Below are positions 17,058 through 26,462 of a stretch of DNA of 64,000 nt, piece after piece (within the stretch, counting starts at the first letter, position 1; every line of letters starts with the position of its first letter). This DNA is from Candidatus Saccharibacteria bacterium. GTDB lineage: Bacteria > Patescibacteriota > Saccharimonadia > Saccharimonadales > Saccharimonadaceae. The stretch lies in NCBI GenBank assembly GCA_016789455.1, contig JAEUQU010000002.1, positions 186,001 through 250,000 of the forward strand. Direction: 5' to 3'. Made by a program: the position numbers and the translations under genes. Below the pieces are notes generated by a model that saw nothing but the letters and a program-made list of their open reading frames with translations, did not search any database and was not told where the DNA came from.

Positions 17058-17476
17058 TGCAAGATGTCCTTCTGTACTTCTTCGGTATCATCTTCGTGCT
17101 GCTGGCGGTGGGCGCCGTTGTGGTCAAGGTGCTGGGCGGCGGTGTCAAACGCCGGCTCGATACGGCCAAATACGATGCCAAGTGGCGGCAGATCGAAGGG
17201 CAGCTGCGTGACGGCTCATCAGGGCGGCAGCTGGCCGTGGTCAACGCCGACAAGCTGCTCGATGCCGCCATGCAGGAACTGGGTTTCCGTGGCAAGACCA
17301 TGGGCGAGCGCCTGAAGAATTATCGCACCCGCTTCAGCGACAACAATGGCATCTGGGAGGCGCACAAGCTGCGCAACCGCATCGCCCACGAGACCGATGT
17401 GCATGTCAACGAGCAACAGGCCCTGCGCGCCCTGGCGCAGCTGAAACGCGGCCTTAAAGACCTGGGAGCACTATAG
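17054..17476 (+). CDS. Membrane protein of unknown function inside the gat operon
   Basis: A 140-residue protein with one N-terminal transmembrane helix (about 5-28) and a soluble, basic, helical domain. The latter contains 'ELGFRGKTMGERLKNYR' and 'WEAHKLRNRIAHE', resembling HEPN/DUF4145-like helices with an RNxxxH-like element (R-N-R-I-A-H). The gene overlaps gatA by 4 bp and ends 2 bp before gatB, so it is an integral part of the operon. The RNxxxH arrangement is characteristic of HEPN RNases, but I cannot show that it is active. Its link to amidotransfer is unclear. Confidence 0.75.
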   Translation: MMQDVLLYFFGIIFVLLAVGAVVVKVLGGGVKRRLDTAKYDAKWRQIEGQLRDGSSGRQLAVVNADKLLDAAMQELGFRGKTMGERLKNYRTRFSDNNGIWEAHKLRNRIAHETDVHVNEQQALRALAQLKRGLKDLGAL

Positions 17477-17478
17477 GT

Positions 17479-18936
17479 ATGAATGAATATGAACCGACTA
17501 TCGGCATCGAATGTCACGTCCAGCTGGCGACGGCTACCAAGCTGTTCAGCGGCTCCGATAATGATGCCCGCGACGCCGCACCCAACACAACGGTCAGCCC
17601 GATAGACTTTGGGCTGCCGGGCGTATTGCCGGTACTGAACGGCCAAGCGGTGCAGCTGGCTATCCGGGCGGGCATCGCCCTGGATGCGACGGTCAACCGC
17701 TTCAGTGCCTTTGAGCGCAAACACTACTTTTATCCCGACTTGCCGCTGGGGTACCAGATCACGCAGCTGGAATCGCCTATCATCGGTGCCGGCAGTGTGG
17801 AGGTCCCGATGGCGAGCGGCCAGCCGCTGACGGTGCGGATCCACCATGCCCATCTGGAATCCGATGCCGGCAAGTTGGTGCATCCGACCGGCGCCGATTA
17901 TAGCCTGGTCGATCTGAACCGGGCTGGTACGCCGCTGATTGAGATCGTTTCCGAGCCCGACATGCACTCCAGCGAGGAGGCTAAGGCCTACGCCCAGGAG
18001 CTCTACCTGCGCATGGTCTATGCGGGCGTGACCCACGGCGATCTGTTCCACGGCAATATGCGCTTTGACGTCAATATCTCCATTGCGAGGAAGGGTAGCA
18101 AGGAGCTGGGCACCCGCGCTGAAATTAAGAATCTCAACTCGTTCAGGGCCGTCGAGAAAGTGGTTGAGTACGAGTTCAAGCGCCAGGTAGCCGTACTGGA
18201 GAAGGGCGAAGCGGTGGTGCAGGAGACCCGCGGCTGGGATGACGCCAAGCAGCGCACCTTCACACAGCGCAGCAAGGAGAATGCCCACGATTACCGCTAC
18301 TTCCCGGATGCCGACCTGCCGCCTATCCGCCTGGAGGACACTGAGATTGAAGCCGTCAGGAAAGAGATTGTCGACACCTTGCCGCCAACCGTCCGCAGCC
18401 GCCTGCAGGCCCGCAGCGTGCCCGCCAAGAGCACGTCGGCCCTGTTCCTGTACCCGTTACTACTGGACCGCGTCCTGAAGGTCGAAGCCAGTGCCGGTGA
18501 CGCCGAGCTGAAGCAGATCGTCGACCTGCTCATCAACGTGCTGCCGCCCGAGCTTGAGAAGGAGGCCGAGGCGCCGACGGCGGCCGCGCCGTACCTGCCC
18601 AAGCCTGAAGCCCTGATCGGACTGGCCAGATTGGTCAGCGACTCCGCCATCAATGGAAGCAACGCCAAAGAGCTGCTGCGCCAGACCTGGAAGACGCTGG
18701 AAGACCCGAAGGCCGAGGCCGAGCGGCTCGGATTCTTGCAGGACAATGACGAGTCGGCTATTGCCGCCCTGGTGGATGAGGTGCTGGCTGATCCGATCGC
18801 CGAGCAGTCAATCGCTGATTTCAAAGCAGGCAACCAGAAAGCCATGGGCTTCTTCGTCGGGCAGATCATGAAGCGCTCCGGCGGCAAGGCTAATCCGGTG
18901 GTGGCGCAGAAACTGATCCGCGAACGCCTCGGCTAG
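17479..18936 (+). CDS. gatB: Asp/Glu-tRNA amidotransferase subunit B
   Basis: A 485-residue GatB: the kinase-like catalytic domain (about 1-295) begins with 'IGIECHVQL' and has 'HYFYPDLPLGYQITQ' and 'LVDLNRAGTPLIEIVSEPD'; the C-terminal helical GatB/YqeY domain ends with 'VVAQKLIRERLG'. It phosphorylates and amidates the misacylated tRNA. Presence of GatCAB implies that Gln-tRNA and/or Asn-tRNA are made indirectly in this organism. Confidence 0.96.
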   Translation: MNEYEPTIGIECHVQLATATKLFSGSDNDARDAAPNTTVSPIDFGLPGVLPVLNGQAVQLAIRAGIALDATVNRFSAFERKHYFYPDLPLGYQITQLESPIIGAGSVEVPMASGQPLTVRIHHAHLESDAGKLVHPTGADYSLVDLNRAGTPLIEIVSEPDMHSSEEAKAYAQELYLRMVYAGVTHGDLFHGNMRFDVNISIARKGSKELGTRAEIKNLNSFRAVEKVVEYEFKRQVAVLEKGEAVVQETRGWDDAKQRTFTQRSKENAHDYRYFPDADLPPIRLEDTEIEAVRKEIVDTLPPTVRSRLQARSVPAKSTSALFLYPLLLDRVLKVEASAGDAELKQIVDLLINVLPPELEKEAEAPTAAAPYLPKPEALIGLARLVSDSAINGSNAKELLRQTWKTLEDPKAEAERLGFLQDNDESAIAALVDEVLADPIAEQSIADFKAGNQKAMGFFVGQIMKRSGGKANPVVAQKLIRERLG

Positions 18937-19047
18937 CCGGCAATCGGCACATTCCGGTGTTTACTGCCACGTAAGATATCTCATAGCCCGCACCCGGCTG
19001 CATGTTACAATTAATACGTCATTAACCGTAAGGAAACCACAGCGACA

Positions 19048-19284
19048 ATGGATGCAACCACCGTTTTAGTTATCATCCTATCGGTAGCACTGGCAGTATT
19101 CCTCGTTCTTGGAATCATTCTGGTAGTGTTGCTTATCCGGGTTACAAAGCAGATTCAATCAGTGACGACGGTAGCCAAGACGGCCGCCGATAACGTTCAG
19201 AACATAACGGCCAACTTCAGCAAGGTGGCGGCACCCGCTGCCATGGTCAACGCCGTGCTCGGCCTTCTGAAGAAGCGCCGCTAA
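19048..19284 (+). CDS. Small membrane protein (78 aa)
   Basis: One transmembrane helix (about 5-32) followed by an amphipathic region 'TVAKTAADNVQNITANFSKVAAP' similar in character to YtxH/DUF948-type proteins, ending in a basic 'KKRR'. TACAAT about 40 bp upstream and AAGGAAA before the ATG. Followed 28 bp later by a YtxH-like gene, with which it is probably co-transcribed and may function in the envelope stress response. Confidence 0.65.
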   Translation: MDATTVLVIILSVALAVFLVLGIILVVLLIRVTKQIQSVTTVAKTAADNVQNITANFSKVAAPAAMVNAVLGLLKKRR

Positions 19285-19312
19285 TCTATACAAAGTAAGA
19301 AAGGAGCATCAT

Positions 19313-19708
19313 ATGAGCAAGAGTGGAAAATTCGTACTTGGCGCCTTGATCGGCGCTGCCGCCGGTGCTATCGCCGGCATCCTGGCCGCCCCCAAGAGCG
19401 GCGAGCAGACCCGTGAGGACATCCGCCGCAAGGCCGATGAAATGAAGGCAAAGGCAAATCTCAAGGCCGAAGAAGCCCGCGTCAAGGCCGAAGAGGCCCG
19501 CGAGGCTGCCAAGCACAAGGCGGCCGACCTGAAGCAGCAGGCCGCTGATAAGGTTGAAGACCTCAAGGCCCGCACCCAGAACGCCGCCAAGGGCGTCCAG
19601 GACGCCTACGAGGACGACAAGCCTGCCAAGCACACGCCGACTATCAAGCCGAGCATTGCCAAGCCGGGCGAGAAGCCGCCGGTGCCACGCCGTCCTACCG
19701 AGCGCTAA
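19313..19708 (+). CDS. YtxH-domain protein
   Basis: A 131-residue protein with the YtxH signature: a glycine/alanine-rich hydrophobic N-terminus ('GALIGAAAGAIAGILAAPKSG', about 8-27, just under a full helix span) then a long charged Ala/Lys/Glu-rich coiled coil (about 33-95) and a Pro-rich tail. Such proteins are linked to general stress in Firmicutes. GAAAGGAG precedes the ATG. A terminator follows directly. Confidence 0.75.
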   Translation: MSKSGKFVLGALIGAAAGAIAGILAAPKSGEQTREDIRRKADEMKAKANLKAEEARVKAEEAREAAKHKAADLKQQAADKVEDLKARTQNAAKGVQDAYEDDKPAKHTPTIKPSIAKPGEKPPVPRRPTER

Positions 19709-19729
19709 GCAGTACGCATTATGCATAAG

Positions 19730-19758
19730 GGCCGTCTCAACCGAGGCGGTCTTTTTTG
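19730..19758 (+). terminator. Rho-independent terminator
   Basis: Nine-base-pair stem GGCCGTCTC/GAGGCGGTC with a four-base loop and a six-T run. Confidence 0.85.
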
Positions 19759-19824
19759 TGCTTATTACATCGGCCACCCCTGTCGAGTGGGACGGCCCGC
19801 CGCGGGTAAGCGTGACTTTTTATG

Positions 19825-19830
19825 TATAAT
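19825..19830 (+). promoter_or_regulatory. -10 TATAAT of dnaE
   Basis: Perfect TATAAT 48 bp before the GTG start; leader about 40 nt. Confidence 0.5.
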
Positions 19831-19878
19831 GGAGCCAATAGGAAAATACTTACATTTAGCGCATCTAAGGGGAACAGT

Positions 19879-22800
19879 GTGTCAGCAGCCAGTTTAAAGC
19901 CGAGCGATTACGTGCACCTGCACAACCACACGCACCACTCTCTGCTCGACGGACTGACCAAGGTTAATGAGTTGGTCGACCATGTCAAGGAGCTGGGCAT
20001 GGAGGCGGTGGCCGTCACCGACCATGGCACGATGAGCGGCGCCATTGAATTCTACAAGCTGGCCAAAGATGCCGGCATCAAGCCCATCATCGGTATGGAG
20101 ACGTATGTAGCGGCGCGCACCTACCAGGACCGCGACGCGCAGCTGGACAAGGCGCGGTATCACCTGATACTGCTGGCCATGAACCACAAGGGCTACCAAA
20201 ACCTGATGCGCCTCTCGACCATCGCCAACCTCGAGGGGTATTATTACAAGCCGCGCATCGACCACAACCTGCTTGAACAATACAACGAAGGCCTTATCGC
20301 GCTTTCGGCCTGCATGGGTGGTGAGGTCAGCGAAAACCTCGACCAGGATAATTACGAAAAAGCCCGGGACATTGCCAAGTGGTATCAAAGTATCTTTGGT
20401 GACCGCTATTACCTTGAGCTTCAGGACCACGGTCACCCGGACGCTCCGAGCCCCTGGGACCGGCAGATCAAGGTCAACAAGGGCCTGTTTAAGATTTCTG
20501 AGGAGCTGGGCATTAAGACGGTCGTTACCTGTGACGCCCACTACCTTAAGCACGAAGACCAGGACCCCCACGAGATTCTGCTGTGCGTCCAAACCGGCTC
20601 GTTCATGAGCGACACCAAGCGCATGAGCCTGAAGGAGTTTGAGCTGCATGTTACCGACCCGCAGGAGCTGATCGGCCGTTGGGGCAAGGACCATCCGGAG
20701 TGCATCAGCAACACCAAGGAGATTGCCGACCGCTGCAATATCGAAATCGAGCTGGGCAAGATTCTGATTCCTACCTTCCCGACGCCGGAAGGCCACAACG
20801 AAAAGACCTACCTCGACCTGCTGGTCTATCGCGGCCTGGCCTGGCGCTATGCCGGCGTGCCTAAGGCCGAGGCCGATGAAATGACGGTCGAGGCTGCCCA
20901 GAAAGTCATACCCGAAGATGTGGCGGAGCGCACCGCCTACGAGCTGAGTGTCATCGAGAAGATGGGCTTCAACGGCTACTTCCTGATTATCTGGGACTTC
21001 ATCTGCTGGGGTAAGAACCAGGGCATCATTTTTGGGCCGGGGCGTGGATCTGCCGCCGGCTCCATTATCGCCTACGCCCTGAACATCACCGAGCTTGACC
21101 CGCTGAAGTACGACCTGCTGTTTGAGCGCTTCTTAAACCCGGACCGTATATCCATGCCGGACGTTGACATCGATATCCAGGATACCCGCCGCGACGAGGT
21201 GATTGCCTACTGTACCGAGAAGTACGGCAAAGACCGCGTGGCCAACATCGTCACCTTCGGCCGCATGGCTGCCAAGGCCGCCATCCGCGATGTCGCCCGC
21301 GTATTACAAGTGCCGTACAGCGATGCCGACCGCCTGTCCAAGCTGGTGCCAGCCCCGGTACAGGGCCGTATGGCGCCGCTCAAGAAGAGCATCGTTGACG
21401 ATCCCGACCTCAAGAAGGAGTACGAGAGCAACCCGACGGCCAAGCAGGTGATTGACCTGGCCATCCGTCTGGAGAACACTATCCGATCGCACGGTATCCA
21501 CGCGGCCGGCGTAGTGATCGCACCGGACGAGATCGTCAAGTTCGCCCCGCTGGAAATGGCGCAGAAGGGCGTGGTCTCTACACAATATCCGATGGGCCCG
21601 GTTGAGGAACTCGGGCTGCTCAAGATGGACTTTCTGGGCCTCTCCAACCTGAGCATCATCAATAATGCCCAGCGCATCATCAAGAAGGTCTACAAGACCG
21701 ACATTGACCTGCAGACCATCCCGCTTGACGACGAGAAGACCTACAAACTGTTCCAAGCCGGCGATACCACCGGTGTCTTCCAGCTGGAATCGGCTGGCAT
21801 GAAGCGCTATCTGCGCGAGCTGAAGCCGACCAAGTTTGATGACATCATCGCCATGGTGGCCCTGTACCGCCCGGGACCGATGCAGTTCATCGACTCCTTC
21901 ATCCGCCGCAAGCATGGCGAGGAAGAAATCACGTACCTGCACCCTAAGATGGAAGGCGCCTTGGGCTCTACCTACGGCATCCTGGTCTACCAGGAGCAGT
22001 TCATGCAGATTTCCAAGGATGTCTCCGGGTTCACCGGTGGACAGGCCGACACCCTGCGTAAGGCCGTCGGCAAGAAGAAGATCGACCTGATGCGCAAGGT
22101 AAAGCCGGAATTCATCGAAGGCGGTGTCAAGAACAGCGGCGCTGACCCCAAGCTGATGGAGAAGTTCTGGGACCAGCTGGAAGAGTTCGCTAATTACTGT
22201 TTCAATAAGAGCCACGCTGCCTGTTACGGCTTAGTGGCGTACTGGACCGCTTACCTCAAGGCACATTTCCCGGACGCCTTTATGGCCGCTCTGATGACCA
22301 GCGATGCCGATGACATCGAGCGCCTGGCAATTGAGATCGGCGAGTGTCTGAAGATGGGCATCAAGGTCTTCCCGCCGGATGTGAACGAAAGTTTCGTCGA
22401 CTTCAGTGTCGTGAAGGACCAGAATCAGATCCGTTTTGGCATGGCAGCGGTCAAGGGTGTCGGTACCGGTGCCGTCGAAACGATCCTGGCCGCGCGCGAA
22501 GAAGGCGGCAACTTCAAGTCGGTGGAAGATTTTGCCAAACGCGTCGCTACCACCAAGGTCAACCGCAAAGCCTGGGAGGCCCTGGTGAAGGCCGGCGGCT
22601 TTGATAAGCTGGGCGATCGCTCCGACCTATTATTCAACCTGGACACCCTCCTGGCCTACGCCAGCAAGCTGCAAAAAGAGGCCAAAAGCGGCCAGACGGA
22701 CCTGTTTGGCGACCTGCGCGAAGAATTGGCGCCAGCGCCACAGGTCAAGCTGGAGCCCGCACCCACCCGGCACTCCGAAAAGGAGCGCCTGATGTGGGAG

Positions 22801-23571
22801 CGGGAACTACTGGGTCTATACCTCTCCAGCCACCCGCTCGACCCGTACGACGATTATTTCTCCGAGCAGACCGTCGGCCTGCACCAGATCAAACCGGAAA
22901 TCAATAACCGCAATGTCACCGTCGGCGGTGTCATCACCACCACTCGCACCATCATTACCAAGAGCAATACCAAGATGGCGTTCGTCGGGCTCGAGGACAA
23001 GACAGGCGAGGGCGAAATCATCGTCTTCCCGAACCTCTTTGAAAAGGTGGGTGAGATATTGGTGCAGGATGCCGTGGTCAAGGTCCAGGGCAAGGTCAAC
23101 GCCACCGACCGCGACGGCAACCCTGTCAACGAGGCCAAGATCATCGCCGATGATATCATTCTGATCACCGACGAAGAACTTAATAACTACCGTGCCACCG
23201 GCAAGAAAATGAAGACGCCAAAAGCAGCCTCCAAGGTTGCGGCTATCGGCGCCAAGAAATCCGCCACGGCCGCCGGCCCCACCGGACCGAAAGTCATCTA
23301 CAAGCCGATTGAGGACGACGATTACCGGCCGCCGGTGCAGGTAAAACCGCCCAAGCTATACGTGCACGTCAAGAACCCGCAGGACCACAAGGCGCTGGTG
23401 CAGCTGAAGCAGACCTTCAACGAATTTCCGGGCAGCCATGAGGTCATTTTGGTGCTGGGTGCGGACAAGAGTTCGGCGGTGCGGATGCCGTTTAAGGTGG
23501 TGGCGGATGATGAGGTGCTGAAAGGGAAGGTAGCAGCACTGCTTGGCGCAGAATGCGTTGCGGTCAAGTAG
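19879..23571 (+). CDS. dnaE: DNA polymerase III subunit alpha
   Basis: Replicative DNA polymerase of about 1230 residues. Order of domains: PHP (about 10-280, starting 'VHLHNHTHHSLLDGL'), polymerase palm with the catalytic aspartates in 'MPDVDIDIQD' (about 425-434), thumb and fingers, tandem HhH near 'GVGTGAVETIL', and an OB-fold ('VTVGGVITTTRTI', about 1010-1100). The PHP metal-binding residues appear intact, which is typical of polymerases that proofread through PHP, but exonuclease activity is inferred. The start is GTG 19879, since AAGGGG lies 6 bp before it; an in-frame ATG at 19822 overlaps the promoter. Confidence 0.95.
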   Translation: MSAASLKPSDYVHLHNHTHHSLLDGLTKVNELVDHVKELGMEAVAVTDHGTMSGAIEFYKLAKDAGIKPIIGMETYVAARTYQDRDAQLDKARYHLILLAMNHKGYQNLMRLSTIANLEGYYYKPRIDHNLLEQYNEGLIALSACMGGEVSENLDQDNYEKARDIAKWYQSIFGDRYYLELQDHGHPDAPSPWDRQIKVNKGLFKISEELGIKTVVTCDAHYLKHEDQDPHEILLCVQTGSFMSDTKRMSLKEFELHVTDPQELIGRWGKDHPECISNTKEIADRCNIEIELGKILIPTFPTPEGHNEKTYLDLLVYRGLAWRYAGVPKAEADEMTVEAAQKVIPEDVAERTAYELSVIEKMGFNGYFLIIWDFICWGKNQGIIFGPGRGSAAGSIIAYALNITELDPLKYDLLFERFLNPDRISMPDVDIDIQDTRRDEVIAYCTEKYGKDRVANIVTFGRMAAKAAIRDVARVLQVPYSDADRLSKLVPAPVQGRMAPLKKSIVDDPDLKKEYESNPTAKQVIDLAIRLENTIRSHGIHAAGVVIAPDEIVKFAPLEMAQKGVVSTQYPMGPVEELGLLKMDFLGLSNLSIINNAQRIIKKVYKTDIDLQTIPLDDEKTYKLFQAGDTTGVFQLESAGMKRYLRELKPTKFDDIIAMVALYRPGPMQFIDSFIRRKHGEEEITYLHPKMEGALGSTYGILVYQEQFMQISKDVSGFTGGQADTLRKAVGKKKIDLMRKVKPEFIEGGVKNSGADPKLMEKFWDQLEEFANYCFNKSHAACYGLVAYWTAYLKAHFPDAFMAALMTSDADDIERLAIEIGECLKMGIKVFPPDVNESFVDFSVVKDQNQIRFGMAAVKGVGTGAVETILAAREEGGNFKSVEDFAKRVATTKVNRKAWEALVKAGGFDKLGDRSDLLFNLDTLLAYASKLQKEAKSGQTDLFGDLREELAPAPQVKLEPAPTRHSEKERLMWERELLGLYLSSHPLDPYDDYFSEQTVGLHQIKPEINNRNVTVGGVITTTRTIITKSNTKMAFVGLEDKTGEGEIIVFPNLFEKVGEILVQDAVVKVQGKVNATDRDGNPVNEAKIIADDIILITDEELNNYRATGKKMKTPKAASKVAAIGAKKSATAAGPTGPKVIYKPIEDDDYRPPVQVKPPKLYVHVKNPQDHKALVQLKQTFNEFPGSHEVILVLGADKSSAVRMPFKVVADDEVLKGKVAALLGAECVAVK

Positions 23572-23581
23572 CCACTGCATT

Positions 23582-25093
23582 TTAGCTAGCTTTTGAAGTT
23601 ATGTAAGAGCTAACGCGATTGGTTAAGTTGTTAAATCGTTGGCTGAGCAGGGGGCCCTGATCTCTGCGTAATCCTTTATCACCAAGATGTGTACTGAGAA
23701 ATACATCGAAATCAAAATTGCAGTATTCCGAGTGTTTTTGCTTAGCATCGATTAGGTCAGAAAACTTGTGCCTGGTGAGCAATGGCGCAATCTCCTCCAT
23801 TTCTTTAACGGCTATTACCTCGTATTGAGTCTTGATGCCATGCTTTGAAAGGTGTAGGTCGATTATCTCTTTTGTTTTTGCTGAGTTTGCCAAGTATGCT
23901 CTGTCAAAAGTTAGCACGACATATTTGAAATGCTTGATGTGATGTAGCCTCTCAAGCCCACGTTTTTTTTGACGAATATTCATTTCGAGGTTGTGCATTT
24001 GTTTTATGGCTTGAGCTATGTGGCGCTCTATGTCTTTTGCAATCAACTCTAAATCGCCCCAGGACTTAGCTTCTAAGCTTAGACCTGATGTCTTGCACTC
24101 AATAAGAGTTGCAACTTCGCCTTCTATAATTATCCAATCAGACGTCTTGTCATTCATCGAGCCATAGACAAATTCTTCTATGACTTCTCCAAGAATGGGT
24201 TGCTGGTTTAGCAATAGTCCTATGTATTTTTCAAAGATATCCTTACCAAATAGTGTTAAAAAGGCGTTACCAGATCTTGACTTGTACTTGTCCATTAGAT
24301 TATAAAATATGCCCGTAGTTACTCGTTCTAGCAAGAATCTTGTAACGGGCACCACGAGGCTTCCTCTGTCGGTGCGTACTATTGGATATTGGCGCAGTGG
24401 ATTAAAAGCGTACTGCTCTAGGCCATCGGTGCCTTCATGAAGCTTTATCTCATTGCGCAAGGTTGAATAATCGGCAGTTAATGAACTAACCACACGGTCT
24501 AGCTTGTCTTGGTTCAAGAAAGTACGAAGGTTGTCAAACTTTGGCTCCGATAAGTTAATGCCTTGAAAGTAGCCATTGCCTGAAAAGCATAAAATGCAAA
24601 AGCCGGTTACAATTAGCTCTTCTGCATTCATGCCATAATATTCCTCGATATCTCTATCGATATTGATGGGTGCGTCCTTTAAAGTCTTCGGAATGTCGTG
24701 AAATAGGATGGCAGCTCTTGCCATCAGCGTGTTGTGGCCAACTTGAAATGGAAGCTGTTGATGCGCCATACGGTAAAGAAAACTGAAAGCAGCGCCCTCC
24801 TCCTGTCCCTTTTCCAGTAATGCATCAAACAAATTATTGTATTTATTTGCTAACGTAAATAACCCTAGGTCTCCAAACGGTTTGGAGCGATAATCATTTG
24901 AGCTAAGTATCAATGCTTTTGCTAAAAATGCAATTTGCCATTCATTAATTCTGCCGGGGCCAAGTTTTTTTAGGGCGTCATCGTTATTGTTTAATAATTT
25001 GAAGCTAACGCTTCCGATTTCGGCCAGTGCCAGATCTAATCTGTAGCGTCTGGCATACCAATATAGCTCGTGTGCCTTTATAGTAGTACTCAT
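23582..25093 (-). CDS. Lone nuclease-like protein (PD-(D/E)XK motif), probably acquired
   Basis: A 503-residue protein of no family I can name. The region at about 325-350 reads 'DWIIIEGEVATLIECKTSG', i.e. Asp, then hydrophobic strand and E-x-K, as in PD-(D/E)XK nucleases. The N-terminal two thirds are helical. Base composition is clearly lower in GC than neighbours, with A/T-ending codons, and the gene is a single insertion between dnaE and an MFS gene on the opposite strand. These traits fit a single-gene defence or restriction-like effector, but there is no methylase or other system partner. Ends 10 bp from the dnaE stop. Confidence 0.65.
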   Translation of the reverse strand: MSTTIKAHELYWYARRYRLDLALAEIGSVSFKLLNNNDDALKKLGPGRINEWQIAFLAKALILSSNDYRSKPFGDLGLFTLANKYNNLFDALLEKGQEEGAAFSFLYRMAHQQLPFQVGHNTLMARAAILFHDIPKTLKDAPINIDRDIEEYYGMNAEELIVTGFCILCFSGNGYFQGINLSEPKFDNLRTFLNQDKLDRVVSSLTADYSTLRNEIKLHEGTDGLEQYAFNPLRQYPIVRTDRGSLVVPVTRFLLERVTTGIFYNLMDKYKSRSGNAFLTLFGKDIFEKYIGLLLNQQPILGEVIEEFVYGSMNDKTSDWIIIEGEVATLIECKTSGLSLEAKSWGDLELIAKDIERHIAQAIKQMHNLEMNIRQKKRGLERLHHIKHFKYVVLTFDRAYLANSAKTKEIIDLHLSKHGIKTQYEVIAVKEMEEIAPLLTRHKFSDLIDAKQKHSEYCNFDFDVFLSTHLGDKGLRRDQGPLLSQRFNNLTNRVSSYITSKAS

Positions 25094-25128
25094 TGCTCAA
25101 GAACCTTGAATCTTAAAGTTAATTATAT

Positions 25129-26436
25129 ATGAATACATTTAAATCACTCCTATACAACACCCTCCTCGCCTCCGCCACCAACAACTTCCTCTGGTTTGCC
25201 CTGACCTTCTGGGCCTATCTGGAGACGAAGTCGGTGCTGGCGACCGCCATCATCGGCGGCTCTTTCATGCTGTTCTCAGCGCTGCTGGGCATGTACTTTG
25301 GCACGTATGTGGACCGTCACAAGAAAAAGACGGCCATGCTTGCCTCAAGCTGGACGACGCTGATCAGCTTTGCTTTGGCAACTGTTGTTTATTTCACAAC
25401 TCCCAACGGCCAACTGCTGAACATCGGCAACATCTACTTCTGGCTGCTGGTGATACTGATCCTATTTGGTGCGGTAGCCGGCAACCTGCGCGCCATCGCG
25501 CTTTCCACCAGCGTCACCCTGTTGACGCCAGAGAAAGAACACGACCGCGCCAACGGCATGGTCGCTACCGTCAACGGCGTCTCCTTTACCCTGACGTCGG
25601 TCTTCAGCGGGCTGGCAGTGGGGCAGCTGGGCATGGATTGGGTAATGATTATCAGCCTGGTGCTGACGCTGCTGGCTACCCTGCGACTGGCAGCCATCAA
25701 GGTTGACGAGAAGCAGCCGACGCACGAGATGAACGCTATGCCCCAGGTTGATATCCGCGGCGCCATCAAGGCCATCGCCCTGGTCTCCGGTCTGATGGGC
25801 CTTATCTTCTTCACCACTTTTAATAACCTGCTGAGCGGTGTCTTTATGGCCCTGATGGATCCGTACGGCCTGGAGCTGGTGTCGGTGGAAATATGGGGCA
25901 TCTTGTGGGGTGTGGTCAGTCTGGGCTATATCGCCGGTGGCATCCTGGTGGCCAAAAAAGGTCTGGGCAAGAGCCCGCTCAAGGCGTTGTTCATAGCCAA
26001 TATCATCATGTGGACCATCAGTATCCTGTTCCCGCTCAAGTCGTCGGTCATCCTGCTTGGCGTCTCGATGCTGATCTTCATGGCCCTGATGCCCTTCATC
26101 GAAGCCTCAGAGCAGACCATCATCCAAAAGGTGGTGCCGTTCAAGAAGCAGGGGCGGGTCTTTGGTTTTGCGCAGAGCATCGAATCGGCGGCGTCACCTA
26201 TTACGTCCTTCTTGATCGGGCCGATCGCGCAGTTCTGGGCCATTCCGTATATGTCCGAGAATGGAGAGGGCGCGGCGGCAATCGGCAGCTGGTTTGGTGT
26301 CGGACCGGAGCGCGGCATGGCCCTGTTGTTCATCATGGCGGCGATCATCGGTCTGACGGTGACGGTGTTGGCCATGTTCTCACGCTCGTACCGGTTGCTC
26401 TCGCGGTATTATAAAGAGGGAAGCGCACAAGCATAG
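25129..26436 (+). CDS. MFS transporter
   Basis: A 435-residue integral membrane protein with about 12 hydrophobic helices and the MFS loop 'GMYFGTYVDRHKKKTAML' (about 51-68) between helices 2 and 3. It resembles the macrolide-efflux/MFS_3 group. Substrate unknown. The ATG follows an AT-rich stretch (TTAATTATAT) without a Shine-Dalgarno site. The next gene begins 26 bp after its stop and is probably co-transcribed. Confidence 0.85.
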   Translation: MNTFKSLLYNTLLASATNNFLWFALTFWAYLETKSVLATAIIGGSFMLFSALLGMYFGTYVDRHKKKTAMLASSWTTLISFALATVVYFTTPNGQLLNIGNIYFWLLVILILFGAVAGNLRAIALSTSVTLLTPEKEHDRANGMVATVNGVSFTLTSVFSGLAVGQLGMDWVMIISLVLTLLATLRLAAIKVDEKQPTHEMNAMPQVDIRGAIKAIALVSGLMGLIFFTTFNNLLSGVFMALMDPYGLELVSVEIWGILWGVVSLGYIAGGILVAKKGLGKSPLKALFIANIIMWTISILFPLKSSVILLGVSMLIFMALMPFIEASEQTIIQKVVPFKKQGRVFGFAQSIESAASPITSFLIGPIAQFWAIPYMSENGEGAAAIGSWFGVGPERGMALLFIMAAIIGLTVTVLAMFSRSYRLLSRYYKEGSAQA

Positions 26437-26462
26437 AGATATAGAAGAAAGGCAGAAGCAGC

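Noticed and set aside
21304-22215. 303-codon frame antisense to dnaE
   Set aside because: Same reason: fully inside the dnaE polymerase domain with no ribosome-binding site or promoter.
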